Part shown: one piece after another, positions 9,641 through 18,755 of the stretch
How the letters are laid out: every line of letters starts with the position of its first letter
Numbering within the stretch: the stretch's first letter is position 1
Source: Fodinibius salsisoli
Lineage (GTDB): Bacteria; Bacteroidota; Rhodothermia; Balneolales; Balneolaceae
Assembly (NCBI RefSeq): GCF_026229185.1
Contig: NZ_JAGGJA010000012.1
Location: forward strand, 1 to 64,000
Length of the DNA stretch: 64,000 bases
Direction of reading: 5' to 3'
Notes under the pieces: generated by a model
The model's database searches: none
What the model saw: only the letters and a program-made list of their open reading frames with translations
Told to the model about the DNA's origin: nothing
Translations under genes and position numbers: made by a program

Positions 9641-10414
9641 ATGACTGACCACAAAATAGGAACCCGTGAGGAATGGCTTGAAGCTCGGAGAAAGCTACTC
9701 AGGGAGGAAAAAGAGTTAACCCGTCGCAGCGATGAATTGGCTAAAAAGCGGCAAGAACTGCCATGGGTTAAAATTGATAAAAAATACCAATTTGAAACTG
9801 ATGAAGGCCAAGCCTCTCTGGCAGACCTTTTTAAGGGACGATCGCAGCTTCTTGTGTATCACTTTATGTTCGGACCTGATTATAAGGCAGGGTGTCCTTC
9901 CTGCTCGTCTATTGCAGATGGCTTCGATGGCTCCGTCGTCCACCTGGCCAATCACGATGTGATGCTCTGGGCGATATCGCGAGCGCCACTCGAAAAACTG
10001 CAGGAATACAAGCAGCGTATGGGATGGACGTTTCCATGGGCTTCTTCCTTTGGCAGTGATTTCAATTATGACTTTAACGTTTCTTTTACTGAAGAGCAAC
10101 AGCGCAAAGGAGCCATAGAGTACAACTATAGTAAAGGCAACGGCAGCTCACGTAAAGATGATGTTGACCCAGGTGGGGCGATCCCTGAGGCCGCAGAAAA
10201 AATAACGGCCGGTACCGGAACGGACTGGGCTACCTACACAAAGGAAGCTCCCGGCATGAGCGCATTTGTGCTTGAGGATGGTGTCATCTATCATACCTAT
10301 TCGGCCTATGAACGTGGCTTAGACGACCTGTGGGGTATGTATAAATGGCTTGACCGGGCGCCACTCGGACGTAACGAAACGGAGTTCTGGTTACGCCGCA
10401 ACGACGAGTACTAA
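9641..10414 (+). CDS. DUF899 family thioredoxin-fold protein
   Basis: This 257-residue protein is of the DUF899 family (dithiol-disulphide-isomerase-like). The N-terminal helix is LEARRKLLREEKELTRRSDEL. The core contains LLVYHFMFGPDYKAGCPSC, with a CPSC pair in place of the thioredoxin CxxC, and a C-terminal DDLWGMYKWLDRAPLGRNE. Function is unproven; the fold suggests redox chemistry. The ATG at 9641 was chosen because GGAGG lies five bases upstream. An earlier in-frame ATG at 9596 has none. Transcription probably starts at the promoter 9532-9592 shared with the divergent regulator. Confidence 0.88.
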   Translation: MTDHKIGTREEWLEARRKLLREEKELTRRSDELAKKRQELPWVKIDKKYQFETDEGQASLADLFKGRSQLLVYHFMFGPDYKAGCPSCSSIADGFDGSVVHLANHDVMLWAISRAPLEKLQEYKQRMGWTFPWASSFGSDFNYDFNVSFTEEQQRKGAIEYNYSKGNGSSRKDDVDPGGAIPEAAEKITAGTGTDWATYTKEAPGMSAFVLEDGVIYHTYSAYERGLDDLWGMYKWLDRAPLGRNETEFWLRRNDEY

Positions 10415-10431
10415 ACTCTTCAACAGCAACG

Positions 10432-10467
10432 GCGGCAATTCGCCACTACTATCATGGAAATTGCCGC
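10432..10467 (+). terminator. Hairpin after the DUF899 gene
   Basis: GCGGCAATT (10432-10440) and AATTGCCGC (10459-10467) form a perfect 9-bp stem with an 18-base loop, 17 bases after the stop codon. No T-run follows, so its role as a terminator is uncertain. The remaining bases to 10725 show no gene. Confidence 0.35.
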
Positions 10468-10725
10468 TACTTGCTGGGTATTAAAAGACCTATGGACTAG
10501 TATTAAAAAAACTTTACGCATCATTTATTCTTACTGATATTGAATATTAATGCTCCATGCCAATTGTTCGAGTCAGAGCCACTGGTCTATTGCTACTACC
10601 CCCTTTTATAAGTTTTCATTACTATTCTGCATATTTTCCTTTTTTCTGCTTACGTTTGAAGAGGTCATTTATCATTAACTAACTAAACGGGTTTTTTGTC
10701 ACCCAATTCGAAACCAAACACAACT

Positions 10726-12309
10726 ATGACACTTAAATCGTATCTCCCTGTTTTACTATTCTTATTGTTGGCCGGATGCACAAAATCAGCTGATCAACCG
10801 CCTGCTGATGCTACTGAGAAAGATGAACTCCCCCGTATTGCCATTGCGGGATTAGCTATTGAGTCGAGCACTTTTTCACCAGCGGTGAGCCACAAAGAAG
10901 CGTTTCATCCAAAAACAGGCGAGGAGGTGTTTTCATCTTATCCATTCCTGTCGCCCGATTCTACGCTTCGAAAACAGGCAGAATGGATTCCTACGCTCAC
11001 GGGCGATGCCCTCCCTGGTGGAATCGTCAGCCGTGCCGCCTACGATTCACTGGTAACTGAAACGCTCGAAAGACTCAAAGAAAATGGTCCGTACGATGGA
11101 CTCTACTTTGACATCCATGGAGCGATGAGCGTGCAGGGACTTGACGATCCGGAAGGAGATTTCATCACCAAAATTCGCGAGGTCATTGGCAAGGAAACCA
11201 TTATTTCCACTTCTATGGATTTACACGGCAATGTGACCAAGCGACTGGCCCGCCATACCGACCTGATTACCTGCTACCGGCTGGCCCCGCACGAAGACGC
11301 TATGGAAACCCGCCGCCGATCGGTAGCCAACTTATTGGAGCGCATTGAAAGCGGCAAAGGTAAGCCGCAGTATAAGGCCTGGGTTCCAGTGCCCATCCTT
11401 TTGCCCGGTGAGAAAACCAGTACCAGAGTGGATCCGGCTAAAAGTTTGTACGCTCAAGTTAAACCTGCCGCCAACCGGGAAGGCATTATTGATGCAGCCA
11501 TCTGGGTAGGTTATCCCTGGGCCGATGAACCCCGGAACCATGCCGTGGTAATGGCCACCGGCGATGACAAAGAAACGGTTACCCGCACGGCTGAAGAGCT
11601 GGCGCAGAGTTTTTGGGACGTCCGCAATGAATTTGAATTTATCGCCCCCACTACCACACTGGAAAAAGCCCTGGACGAGGCTATTGCCAGCGAGGAACAG
11701 CCCTTCTTTATCAGTGATATGGGAGACAATCCTACAGCTGGCGGTGCCGGTGATGTAACCTGGACTATAAGAGAAATCCTTAAACGCCCTGAGTTTAAAT
11801 CAGAAGACGGCCCATCCCTGATCTATGCTTCTCTGCCTGGCCCTGAGTTCGTAAAAAAAGCCGTGGAGGCCGGTGTAGGTGCCCAAATAAGTGGAAAAGC
11901 CGGGGCCCAGGTAGATGATCGTTATGCTCCCCCCATCCAGTTGGAAGGAACAGTGACGGCGATCCATCACGGAGATCGCGATGCAGAAACTGAAGTCGTG
12001 GTTAAAGTTGGAAGCGTGCATGTCATCGTCACCAAGAAGCGAAAGCCCTATCACCAGGAAGAAGATTTTACAAACCTTGATCTGAATCCCCGGGAAACAG
12101 ATATTGTCGTAGTCAAAATTGGCTATCTCGTCCCAGAGCTCTATGAGATGCAGAAAGATTGGGTTATGGCGCTAACCCCGGGCGGCGTGGACCAAGACCT
12201 GGAACGTCTGAACTATGAACGAATTAAGCGACCGATGTTTCCATTTGACAAGGATATGGAAGATCCAAACATGGAAGCAAGGCTGATACCGTCATCAGAC
12301 AGCATCTAA
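10726..12309 (+). CDS. M81-family metallopeptidase (MlrC/microcystinase C-like) lipoprotein
   Basis: This is a 527-residue protein. A lipoprotein signal (LPVLLFLLLAGC) puts it in the envelope. The MlrC N-terminal domain follows (RIAIAGLAIESSTFSP, then GPYDGLYFDIHGAMSVQG and STSMDLHGNVT), and the MlrC C-terminal domain contains FFISDMGDNPTAGGAGD. The Asp/His residues in FDIHGA, DLHGN and YRLAPHEDAMETRR are the putative zinc ligands. MlrC degrades linear microcystin peptides in Sphingomonas. In other bacteria these proteins are of unknown substrate. The ATG at 10726 is preferred over an upstream TTG at 10696 because it begins the signal peptide. A terminator follows at 12334-12360. Confidence 0.88.
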   Translation: MTLKSYLPVLLFLLLAGCTKSADQPPADATEKDELPRIAIAGLAIESSTFSPAVSHKEAFHPKTGEEVFSSYPFLSPDSTLRKQAEWIPTLTGDALPGGIVSRAAYDSLVTETLERLKENGPYDGLYFDIHGAMSVQGLDDPEGDFITKIREVIGKETIISTSMDLHGNVTKRLARHTDLITCYRLAPHEDAMETRRRSVANLLERIESGKGKPQYKAWVPVPILLPGEKTSTRVDPAKSLYAQVKPAANREGIIDAAIWVGYPWADEPRNHAVVMATGDDKETVTRTAEELAQSFWDVRNEFEFIAPTTTLEKALDEAIASEEQPFFISDMGDNPTAGGAGDVTWTIREILKRPEFKSEDGPSLIYASLPGPEFVKKAVEAGVGAQISGKAGAQVDDRYAPPIQLEGTVTAIHHGDRDAETEVVVKVGSVHVIVTKKRKPYHQEEDFTNLDLNPRETDIVVVKIGYLVPELYEMQKDWVMALTPGGVDQDLERLNYERIKRPMFPFDKDMEDPNMEARLIPSSDSI

Positions 12310-12333
12310 GAGGGTAACCTGTGTGTTAGATTT

Positions 12334-12360
12334 AAAAGAGGCTTTGCAAAGGCCTCTTAA
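12334..12360 (+). terminator. Stem-loop after the M81 gene
   Basis: AAGAGGC (12336-12342) pairs with GCCTCTT (12352-12358), flanked by TTTA and AAA, giving a 7-bp stem with a 9-base loop starting 26 bases after the stop codon. The T-stretch on the + strand is weak. Confidence 0.5.
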
Positions 12361-12506
12361 AGATATAATCCCATCGATTTATAATACCGGTGGGATTTAT
12401 CTTATGCTTCTCTTCTCATGATGCACCAGAGGTAACTGATAAATGGGAAATACGCTTTCTGTTTGATTATATTGAGATCTACCTCAACACTTATCCTTCA
12501 TTCGTT

Positions 12507-13079
12507 ATGAAGCAAGACACCTATATTTTTGACCGGAGCTTCAAGAAAGTTGACTTTTCTAAGCAGGAAATCGGCCAGGAATATGAAAATTGCACCTTTT
12601 CTAATTGTAGTTTCACGAATACGGATCTGTCAGAAGCCAAATTTATTGAGTGCACCTTTATTGAATGCGATCTAAGTATGGCCCAGGTATCAAATACTCT
12701 GTTCAGGGATGTTACTTTCAACCATTCCAAATTGGTAGGCGTATCATTTGAAGATTGTAACAAGATGTTGCTTTCAATCCATTTTGAGCATACACAGTTG
12801 AACTTATCTTCTTTTAATGGATTGAACCTCAAAAACACTCACTTCAACAACAGTAGCCTCGAAGAAGTGGATTTTACGGGCGCCGATTTAAGCGGCGTTC
12901 TTTTTCAGGAATGCAATTTGGAGCGAGCCATCTTCAGCCGTACCAACCTACAAGAAACAGATTTCCGAACCTCCTACAATTATTCTATTGATCCGGAGAC
13001 CAACAAGCTTAAAGGTGCTAAATTTTCTTTGCCCGCGGTTACCGGCCTTCTCGATAACTATGATATCGAGATCGAATAA
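12507..13079 (+). CDS. Pentapeptide-repeat protein, Qnr/McbG-like
   Basis: The protein has 190 residues from the ATG at 12507 (MKQDTYIFDRSFKKVDFS). Repeats of the A(D/N)LXX type, such as CTFSNCSF, TDLSEAKF, CDLSMAQV, VDFTGADLSGVLF and CNLERAIF, form a right-handed quadrilateral beta-helix. They end in FRTSYNYSIDPETNKLKGAKF and a helical LPAVTGLLDNYDIEIE tail. The tail and size resemble Qnr-like proteins that shield DNA gyrase, but gyrase binding is inference. An upstream extension to 12390 in the same frame is possible but lacks the repeat pattern. Confidence 0.85.
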   Translation: MKQDTYIFDRSFKKVDFSKQEIGQEYENCTFSNCSFTNTDLSEAKFIECTFIECDLSMAQVSNTLFRDVTFNHSKLVGVSFEDCNKMLLSIHFEHTQLNLSSFNGLNLKNTHFNNSSLEEVDFTGADLSGVLFQECNLERAIFSRTNLQETDFRTSYNYSIDPETNKLKGAKFSLPAVTGLLDNYDIEIE

Positions 13080-13185
13080 CTGTTCAGCTTTATTCAAAAA
13101 TAAAATCACATCACTGCCATAGGGTTGTCAGTTGCGATTGCTATATTCTTCCATCACCAGAGGGATAAATAAATCAATATTGATT

Positions 13186-13689
13186 ATGAAGCACTCAGCA
13201 ATCCAGCAGTACGACTACCACCAGTGGGCCAACAACAGGTTTTTTGAGCACCTCAAACAACTTCCAGCCGGACTTTACACCCAGGAAGTCGAAAGTGTCT
13301 TTTCATCCATAGCAGAAGTCATCTCTCATATCTACCGCGTTGACGGCATGTGGCTGAGCGTTATGTCAGGAGACTCTTTTGAGGAAACGATGCAAGTGAT
13401 CAAGAAGCTGGAGACACAGTCAGATGGCAAGGGATTAGAACTGATGCAACGGTTAAATGAAGCACTCGCCCAACGCTATGCTACTTTTTTCAAACAACAG
13501 GATCCGGATGAAATCATTTCAGTAGAACATCCCAGGTACGGCGCACTGGAAACTTCGGTAGCCAACCTGGTACAGCATGTGGTTAATCATGGCACCTATC
13601 ACCGGGGAAATATTACTGCAATGCTCAGGCAACAAGGAGAAGCCGGCATTCCTACTGATTACGTATTCTACTTATATGAGCAGACATAG
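13186..13689 (+). CDS. DinB-family protein
   Basis: The protein has 167 residues from the ATG at 13186. The start MKHSAIQQYDYHQWANNRF is the classic first helix of DinB proteins. The three metal-binding histidines are present: VISHIYRVD (His48) and the pair in LVQHVVNHGTYHRGNI. Relatives are damage-inducible or thiol-transferase proteins whose substrates are unknown. It differs from the DinB-fold protein at 4410-4856 and is not a recent duplicate of it. An 18-residue extension to 13132 is open but lies in what looks like leader DNA. Confidence 0.88.
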   Translation: MKHSAIQQYDYHQWANNRFFEHLKQLPAGLYTQEVESVFSSIAEVISHIYRVDGMWLSVMSGDSFEETMQVIKKLETQSDGKGLELMQRLNEALAQRYATFFKQQDPDEIISVEHPRYGALETSVANLVQHVVNHGTYHRGNITAMLRQQGEAGIPTDYVFYLYEQT

Positions 13690-13787
13690 GTTAAGTAATT
13701 GTTAATGGCTTGCTTTAGCTTTTTAAATTTCTGAATTTAGGTCTCTTTTAAAGGATAGCAAACCACCAATCCCTTCATCAAATAGCT

Positions 13788-14372
13788 ATGCTACAAAAAA
13801 TCTGTGTGTATTGCGGTTCCAGTCCAGGGCGTAAAAACGAATATGTCGAGGGGGCAAGGAGACTTGGCCACATTTTTGAACAGCGCAACATTGAGCTGGT
13901 TTACGGTGGTGCAAGTGTTGGCATAATGGGTGCGCTGGCAGATGCCGTTTTGGAAAGAGGCGGCAAGGTAACCGGTATCATCCCCGAAGATCTGATGCGT
14001 AAAGAAGTGGCTCACGATGGATTGACGGACCTTCAGGTCGTATCCTCCATGCATGAGCGTAAAGCAGCGATGGCCGACATTTCGGACGGTTTTATTGCTC
14101 TGCCCGGCGGATTGGGTACGATGGAAGAGTTGTTCGAAATGCTTACCTGGGGACAACTTGGCTACCATCGAAAACCGATGGGAATGCTCAACATATGCGG
14201 ATACTATAATCACCTATCCACGTTTTTAGACCACACCGTGGAGGAGCAATTCGTCAGGTCAAGCCACCGGGGCATGCTGATCGTAGATGATGACCCTGAA
14301 CGGCTGCTCAATCATTTTGAAGAGTATGAGTCCCCCGTTACAGAAAAGTGGATCGATCGCGAAAGTACCTGA
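13788..14372 (+). CDS. LOG-family protein (TIGR00730 Rossmann fold)
   Basis: This 194-residue cytoplasmic protein has the LOG signature: ICVYCGSSPG at the start, LVYGGASVGIMGALADAV in the middle, and the PGGLGTMEELFEMLTW motif (PGGxGTxxE). Members cleave cytokinin riboside monophosphates or AMP-like nucleotides into free base and ribose-5-phosphate. In most bacteria the physiological role is unclear. It reads in the same direction as its neighbours but is separated from them by gaps of about 100 bases. Confidence 0.93.
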   Translation: MLQKICVYCGSSPGRKNEYVEGARRLGHIFEQRNIELVYGGASVGIMGALADAVLERGGKVTGIIPEDLMRKEVAHDGLTDLQVVSSMHERKAAMADISDGFIALPGGLGTMEELFEMLTWGQLGYHRKPMGMLNICGYYNHLSTFLDHTVEEQFVRSSHRGMLIVDDDPERLLNHFEEYESPVTEKWIDREST

Positions 14373-14499
14373 TTTATTGGTTTAAAATTCCAATAATGGT
14401 TTACAACTATCTCTGAAGTATTATATTCTATCCATGGAGCAAGTAATAACGCCAACCATTCACGGGTAGCCAACGCTATTAACTGAGGATATTTTAAAC

Positions 14500-16506
14500 A
14501 TGACTCCTGCTGTAGCCCTCCCCTTTTTAAATGAGCTTGTTGCACTATTTTTAGTGAGTGTAGGGATTGCCTATCTCTGTTATCGGTTAAAATTAGTGCC
14601 GATTGTAGGTTTTTTAATAGCCGGTGTCATCATTGGTCCCAATGCACTGGGGCTGGTTCCCGACCAGGAACTCGTTGATATACTGGCTGAGATCGGGGTT
14701 ATACTGTTACTATTCACCATTGGGATCGAATTTAGCCTTGAAAAACTAAATCGAATACGAAAGGCTATTTTAGTTGGTGGAGGCCTCCAGGTCATCCTAA
14801 CCACAGCAGTGGTCACAGCCATACTCATTTCTCTGGATGTAACATTAAATATCAGCATTTATACGGGTTTCCTGGTGGCGCTCAGCAGTACCGCTATCGT
14901 ATTGGGCTTATTTAGCCAAAAGAATGAGACCGATACGCCTGTCGGACAACTTTCCTTAGCGGTACTCATTTTCCAGGATTTAGCCATTATTGTCATGGTA
15001 CTGCTCATCCCCATCCTCGCCGGTCAGTCAGAATCAGCCTTTGACCTAATCTGGATACTTGGCAAAGCTCTATTACTCATTGCCGTCGTACTTATCCTGG
15101 CCCGGCGTATCGTGCCCTGGATTCTTGAAAAAGTAGCACAGACACGGCGGCAGGAGCTCTTCCTGCTTACCGTCGTTGCCATCTGCTTTGGAACAGCAGC
15201 ATTAACCAGTATGGCTAATATAAGTCTCGCCTTAGGTGCATTCATGGCAGGATTGGTTGTAAGTGAAAGTCATTTCAGCGAACAAGCGCTAAGTGAAATA
15301 CTGCCGCTGCGTACTATTTTCAACGCCGTCTTTTTTGTTTCGGTGGGGATGTTGTTGGATATCCGTTATGTCGTTGAATACCCTTTGTTATTGTTGTCTA
15401 CAGCGGCTGTGGTTATTCTGTTAAAACTACTTATCACTTCAACCAGTCTGATAACGCTTGGCTATCCTGTTCGTATTGCCGCCGCCTCAGGGCTGGCACT
15501 GGCACAAATTGGCGAATTCTCCTTTGTACTTGAGCGCGCCGGACGAATGGCGGGCATCACTCCAGCCGGAATGGGAGAAATCGGGTCACAAACTTTTATT
15601 GCCGTATCCGTTTTACTGATGATTTTAACTCCCTTTTTGCTAAATGCCGGTCCGGAGCTCGGCAAACTCCTTGCAAAAACCCCTCTTAAAGGCTTAAGCC
15701 AGGATAGCGGTAGCTTAGACTCTGACATGCAAACAAATTTAGAAGATCATGTTATTATTGTGGGATATGGTCCGGCCGGCCGCCATCTCGAACAGGTGCT
15801 CCATAATACCGGCATTCCGTATGTAGTCATTGAGATGAATCCGGAATCGGTTAAAGAGATGCGCAAAAACGATATTCCCGCCATCTATGGAGATGCCAGC
15901 CGCCAGCATATACTGGATTTAGCTGGTATATCCAAAGCCAAGCTATGCGTTATTGCTACCAACGACCCCTCGGCAAGTCCCCGGATCATCAAGGTAGCTC
16001 GCCACCACAATCCTACACTGCAAATTATTGTGCGTACCCGATACCTCTCCGAAGCAGATCGGCTTGAAGAGATGGGCGCTGATATTGTGATACCTGAGGA
16101 GATGGAGACCACTGTTCGTATTTTTTCACATGTTCTGGGATCATATATGATTCCCCAAGGTGAAATCCAAGAACATATCCAAACGCTGCGAGCGCATGAC
16201 TATGAGATATTACGGGGAAGCGTGCAGGAAGCTCACCTAATGGTCTTACAAGGGTTGGATGAAGAAGGCTTACATACGCGAGCAGTCGTCGTTCGGAAGG
16301 ATGCTCCTATTGTTGAACAAACGTTACAAGAGTTACAGTTGAGAAATAAATACAACCTTACCGTATTGGCGGTCCGCCGAGACGATAAAACCATTGGTAA
16401 TCCCGCCGGAAATTTCAAAGTAGAAGCAGGCGACCGGTTGGTTATGGTTGGATTAGCTGATCGTTTTGCCGAGTGTGCCGACCTGTTTCGCACTCCGGAT
16501 AATTGA
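14500..16506 (+). CDS. CPA2 monovalent cation:proton antiporter with TrkA-N and TrkA-C domains
   Basis: This 668-residue protein begins with about 12 membrane helices (residues 1-385) of the KefB/Na-H exchanger type, with FTIGIEFSLEKL and IFQDLAIIVM in the core. A TrkA-N Rossmann domain follows at about 412-530 (VIIVGYGPAGRHLEQVL, then AIYGDASRQHILDLAGI), and a TrkA-C domain at about 575-665 (LQELQLRNKYNLTVLAVRRDD...AGDRLVMVG). It should exchange K+ or Na+ for H+ across the inner membrane, gated by a nucleotide. Its closest named relatives are KefB and YbaL. Such antiporters fit a life at variable salinity. No glutathione-gating partner (KefG-like) is adjacent. Confidence 0.92.
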   Translation: MTPAVALPFLNELVALFLVSVGIAYLCYRLKLVPIVGFLIAGVIIGPNALGLVPDQELVDILAEIGVILLLFTIGIEFSLEKLNRIRKAILVGGGLQVILTTAVVTAILISLDVTLNISIYTGFLVALSSTAIVLGLFSQKNETDTPVGQLSLAVLIFQDLAIIVMVLLIPILAGQSESAFDLIWILGKALLLIAVVLILARRIVPWILEKVAQTRRQELFLLTVVAICFGTAALTSMANISLALGAFMAGLVVSESHFSEQALSEILPLRTIFNAVFFVSVGMLLDIRYVVEYPLLLLSTAAVVILLKLLITSTSLITLGYPVRIAAASGLALAQIGEFSFVLERAGRMAGITPAGMGEIGSQTFIAVSVLLMILTPFLLNAGPELGKLLAKTPLKGLSQDSGSLDSDMQTNLEDHVIIVGYGPAGRHLEQVLHNTGIPYVVIEMNPESVKEMRKNDIPAIYGDASRQHILDLAGISKAKLCVIATNDPSASPRIIKVARHHNPTLQIIVRTRYLSEADRLEEMGADIVIPEEMETTVRIFSHVLGSYMIPQGEIQEHIQTLRAHDYEILRGSVQEAHLMVLQGLDEEGLHTRAVVVRKDAPIVEQTLQELQLRNKYNLTVLAVRRDDKTIGNPAGNFKVEAGDRLVMVGLADRFAECADLFRTPDN

Positions 16507-16644
16507 TAGGTTCAAAACTAAAGTGGCAATTCCCCCCGGTATTTATACCAGGTTTTTGAACTAAGTGCAGTGGCAGTCGACCTCTATTCACAGCCTAACA
16601 AAAATGCAATATATATTGAAAAGAAACAGTGGCATAGAGATATT

Positions 16645-17178
16645 TTAATCCCATCCTCGCACTCCTTTTAATAATTGTCCATCCAATTCATGAGTTGGAT
16701 CTTCGTGATGAAGTACCGCAATATCGCCCGTCGCCTCCATCACCACGGCTTTAACCTGGCTCAGCTGTGTGGCATTGGCTTCGCGCAGCTTGGCATGCAG
16801 GTCAGCATGGGTGACCTTGGCCTTTTTTAGGTTGTCTTCGAGGATGTCAGATCCACGCATAAGCAACAGTGGCTCATTATCAACCAAACTACTCATAATT
16901 GTTGAGTTTCCGCGCAGGTTGGCTACAATCATCTGGATGACATAGAGCGTACCCAAGCCAATGACAGCCTGGAAAAGCGGTGGATCTTTTGCCAGGATGG
17001 TGCTCGCCAAAATGGAACCAAACGCTACGGTAATGGCAAAGTCGAAACTCGACATTTTGGAAAATGACCGGAGTCCCGCCAAGCGGGTAAAAGCAATAAG
17101 GGCAAAATAGATACCCACCGTACTGACGATAACCATCCATACTGACATCCATGAAGTTGTAATCCAGGAAAGATCCAT
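16645..17178 (-). CDS. DUF421/YetF-family membrane protein
   Basis: The protein has 177 residues. Three membrane helices in the first 90 residues (WMVIVSTVGIYFALIAFTRL, FDFAITVAFGSILASTIL, FQAVIGLGTLYVIQMIVANL) precede a small cytoplasmic domain with EPLLLMRGSDILEDNLKKA and an LREANATQLSQVKAVVMEATGD segment. This is the YetF organisation known from Bacillus, where YetF proteins belong to the spore and envelope and lack a proven activity. It stands alone on the - strand, convergent with the antiporter gene. Confidence 0.9.
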   Translation of the reverse strand: MDLSWITTSWMSVWMVIVSTVGIYFALIAFTRLAGLRSFSKMSSFDFAITVAFGSILASTILAKDPPLFQAVIGLGTLYVIQMIVANLRGNSTIMSSLVDNEPLLLMRGSDILEDNLKKAKVTHADLHAKLREANATQLSQVKAVVMEATGDIAVLHHEDPTHELDGQLLKGVRGWD

Positions 17179-17229
17179 AATAATCTCTTAAAAATTGAAT
17201 TTCTGAATACTGTTTAAAACATTGGCAAA

Positions 17230-17279
17230 ATATTCATTGGCCCTACAACCCGAACGTCTAGGTTGCAAAGAATGAATAT
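17230..17279. repeat. Inverted repeat upstream of the YetF gene
   Basis: ATATTCATT (17230-17238) pairs with AATGAATAT (17271-17279), and inside it CAACC (17246-17250) pairs with GGTTG (17261-17265). It lies 50-100 bases upstream of the YetF start codon, so it could be a terminator for the YtxH gene or a regulatory site. Its role is not known. Confidence 0.4.
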
Positions 17280-17422
17280 CTTTTTAAGCTGGCGTTTCCA
17301 GAAGAAAGCCAGTGGAGATTCAACAACTCAACATAGGAGGACCGTGGATTACTACCCTGCCTGTCTTTTATAATACCCATAAACTCCTTGAGAAAGAAAT
17401 CTGCAGGCATCAAACTGGGATG

Positions 17423-17818
17423 TTAGTTTCTCCTCAGTGCTTCTATAAGCTCTGCTTTATTCATGGTAGAATAGCCATCAATTTTTGCTTCTTTGGCACG
17501 TTCATAAAGCTCTTCTTTGGTCCATTCATCATAGGAAGTCATTTTCTTGGCCCGCTTCAAAAGGTCATCTCCCCGGCTTTTGGCATTTTTTCGTAATTCA
17601 CTAATGCCTTCCTTTGTTTCCTCCGCCCGTTTGTTAAGATTAGCGCGCAACCCTTCCACTTCCTTAATCAAATCTTTAAGATAATCTTCCCGCTTTTGAT
17701 TGAGTTTTTTCCTTGTCTCCTCTCCTTTTTCCGGAGCAAACAACAAGCCCAACGCTATACCGCTTGCTACTCCTGTCAAGGCTGCCAAAAGTACCTTACC
17801 TTTATCTTCAGTTCCCAT
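17423..17818 (-). CDS. YtxH-like protein with C-terminal SAP/Rho-N-like motif
   Basis: This is a 131-residue protein. The N-terminus (VLLAALTGVASGIALGLLFAPEKGEETRKKL) is a YtxH glycine-rich membrane segment, followed by a long charged helix likely to form a coiled coil (residues about 38-85). The last 35 residues, WTKEELYERAKEAKIDGYSTMNKAELIEALRR, form a SAP or Rho-N-type helix-extended loop-helix that often binds nucleic acid. Fusion of a YtxH-like segment with a SAP-like tail suggests a membrane-tethered stress protein, but no function is known. Confidence 0.8.
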   Translation of the reverse strand: MGTEDKGKVLLAALTGVASGIALGLLFAPEKGEETRKKLNQKREDYLKDLIKEVEGLRANLNKRAEETKEGISELRKNAKSRGDDLLKRAKKMTSYDEWTKEELYERAKEAKIDGYSTMNKAELIEALRRN

Positions 17819-18039
17819 AGTAGTTACCTCTATTTTAAGTCAATGAATATTAACTTTTGTATGTCTATAACGTAATTCTATCTACAAAAATATTATAACA
17901 ATATAACTATTAGTTTTCTACTAATTGATAGCTATAATAGGTAGCGGATGTTCCACTCCGCCGGATTTTTTTGCTATTATTTGGTTTGTGATCGACTATC
18001 TTTTTCCTTTCTTCGGGCCATATTTTTTTGTTGATAGAT

Positions 18040-18680
18040 CTAAATAGAATCCAACAAAAAGAAACTCAGCCCCCACCCCGCTAATACATCGTTTAGATAA
18101 TGAACTCCTAAATAGGCACGACTTATCCCTGACAAAAACGTAAGCAGTATTGCCATGAAGATACTGTATATCTTCACCCATTTACAATCTTGCAGGTGAG
18201 TCAGCATGCATGCCAATGACAAATATACAACTGCCAACATCATTGTATGTCCACTGGGATAACTTCGGGATGCCCCCCCTCTACCAAGTGCGAAAAAAGT
18301 TCAGGGTGAGGCTGGATGAAATTATTTTTTTAATAAAATAACGAAACCTACTATAACACATAAAGTTACAACAATTATTCTATCTGACTTATGACTATCT
18401 TAGAGCATCAAAAATCCACTTATAGCCAAAATAACTGCTACAAGAACGGAAGTAGCACCTGAATCTATAATATTTTTCATTGATTCTTGTAACAAACTGG
18501 GGCCAATGATATTATAATTTTTAATTTTCATAATATCCAACAATCACTCATCATAAGAAAGAGTCTCTCCTTCCATCACTTCGTCCGATATTTCCAAGAA
18601 TTCCCATACCCCACATACGATAACCAGCAGTAAAAGAAGAACAGCTATCTGTCGATAACGAGTACCATCCTGATAAAAAA
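18040..18680 (-). pseudogene. Decayed PAP2-family phosphatase
   Basis: On the - strand the pieces of one PAP2 protein appear in order. The first is YRQIAVLLLLLVIVCGVWEF with DEVMEGETLSYDE. An in-frame TGA sits where an aromatic residue is expected. LLDIMKIKNYNIIGPSLLQE and a membrane helix follow, ending in TAA (18402-18400). Then comes IIVVTLCVIVGFVILLKK, then QPHPELFSHLVE in a shifted frame, then RSYPSGHT (the PAP2 motif) and finally SRAYLGVHYLNDVLAGW. The frame changes fall at A7 and G7 homopolymers. At least two stops and two frameshifts make it clearly non-functional. It overlaps the acn terminator at its 5' end. Confidence 0.8.
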
Positions 18681-18732
18681 GGCTGGAATTCAGTTAACTT
18701 CATAGAGAAGGATTAACTGAAACTCCAGCCTT
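18675..18732 (-). terminator. Terminator of the aconitase gene
   Basis: AAGGCTGGAATTCAGTTAA (from 18679) pairs with TTAACTGAAACTCCAGCCTT (ending at 18732) with one bulge, giving a stem of about 19 bp with a short loop. On the - strand it is followed by six T (18680-18675), so it is a strong factor-independent terminator 24 bases after the aconitase stop codon. Confidence 0.85.
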
Positions 18733-18755
18733 AAATCGAGACGAGGTATTAAAAT

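Noticed and set aside
18400-18531. 43-residue membrane ORF on the - strand
   Set aside because: It is the middle piece of the decayed PAP2 phosphatase, between an in-frame TGA and a TAA, not a gene of its own.
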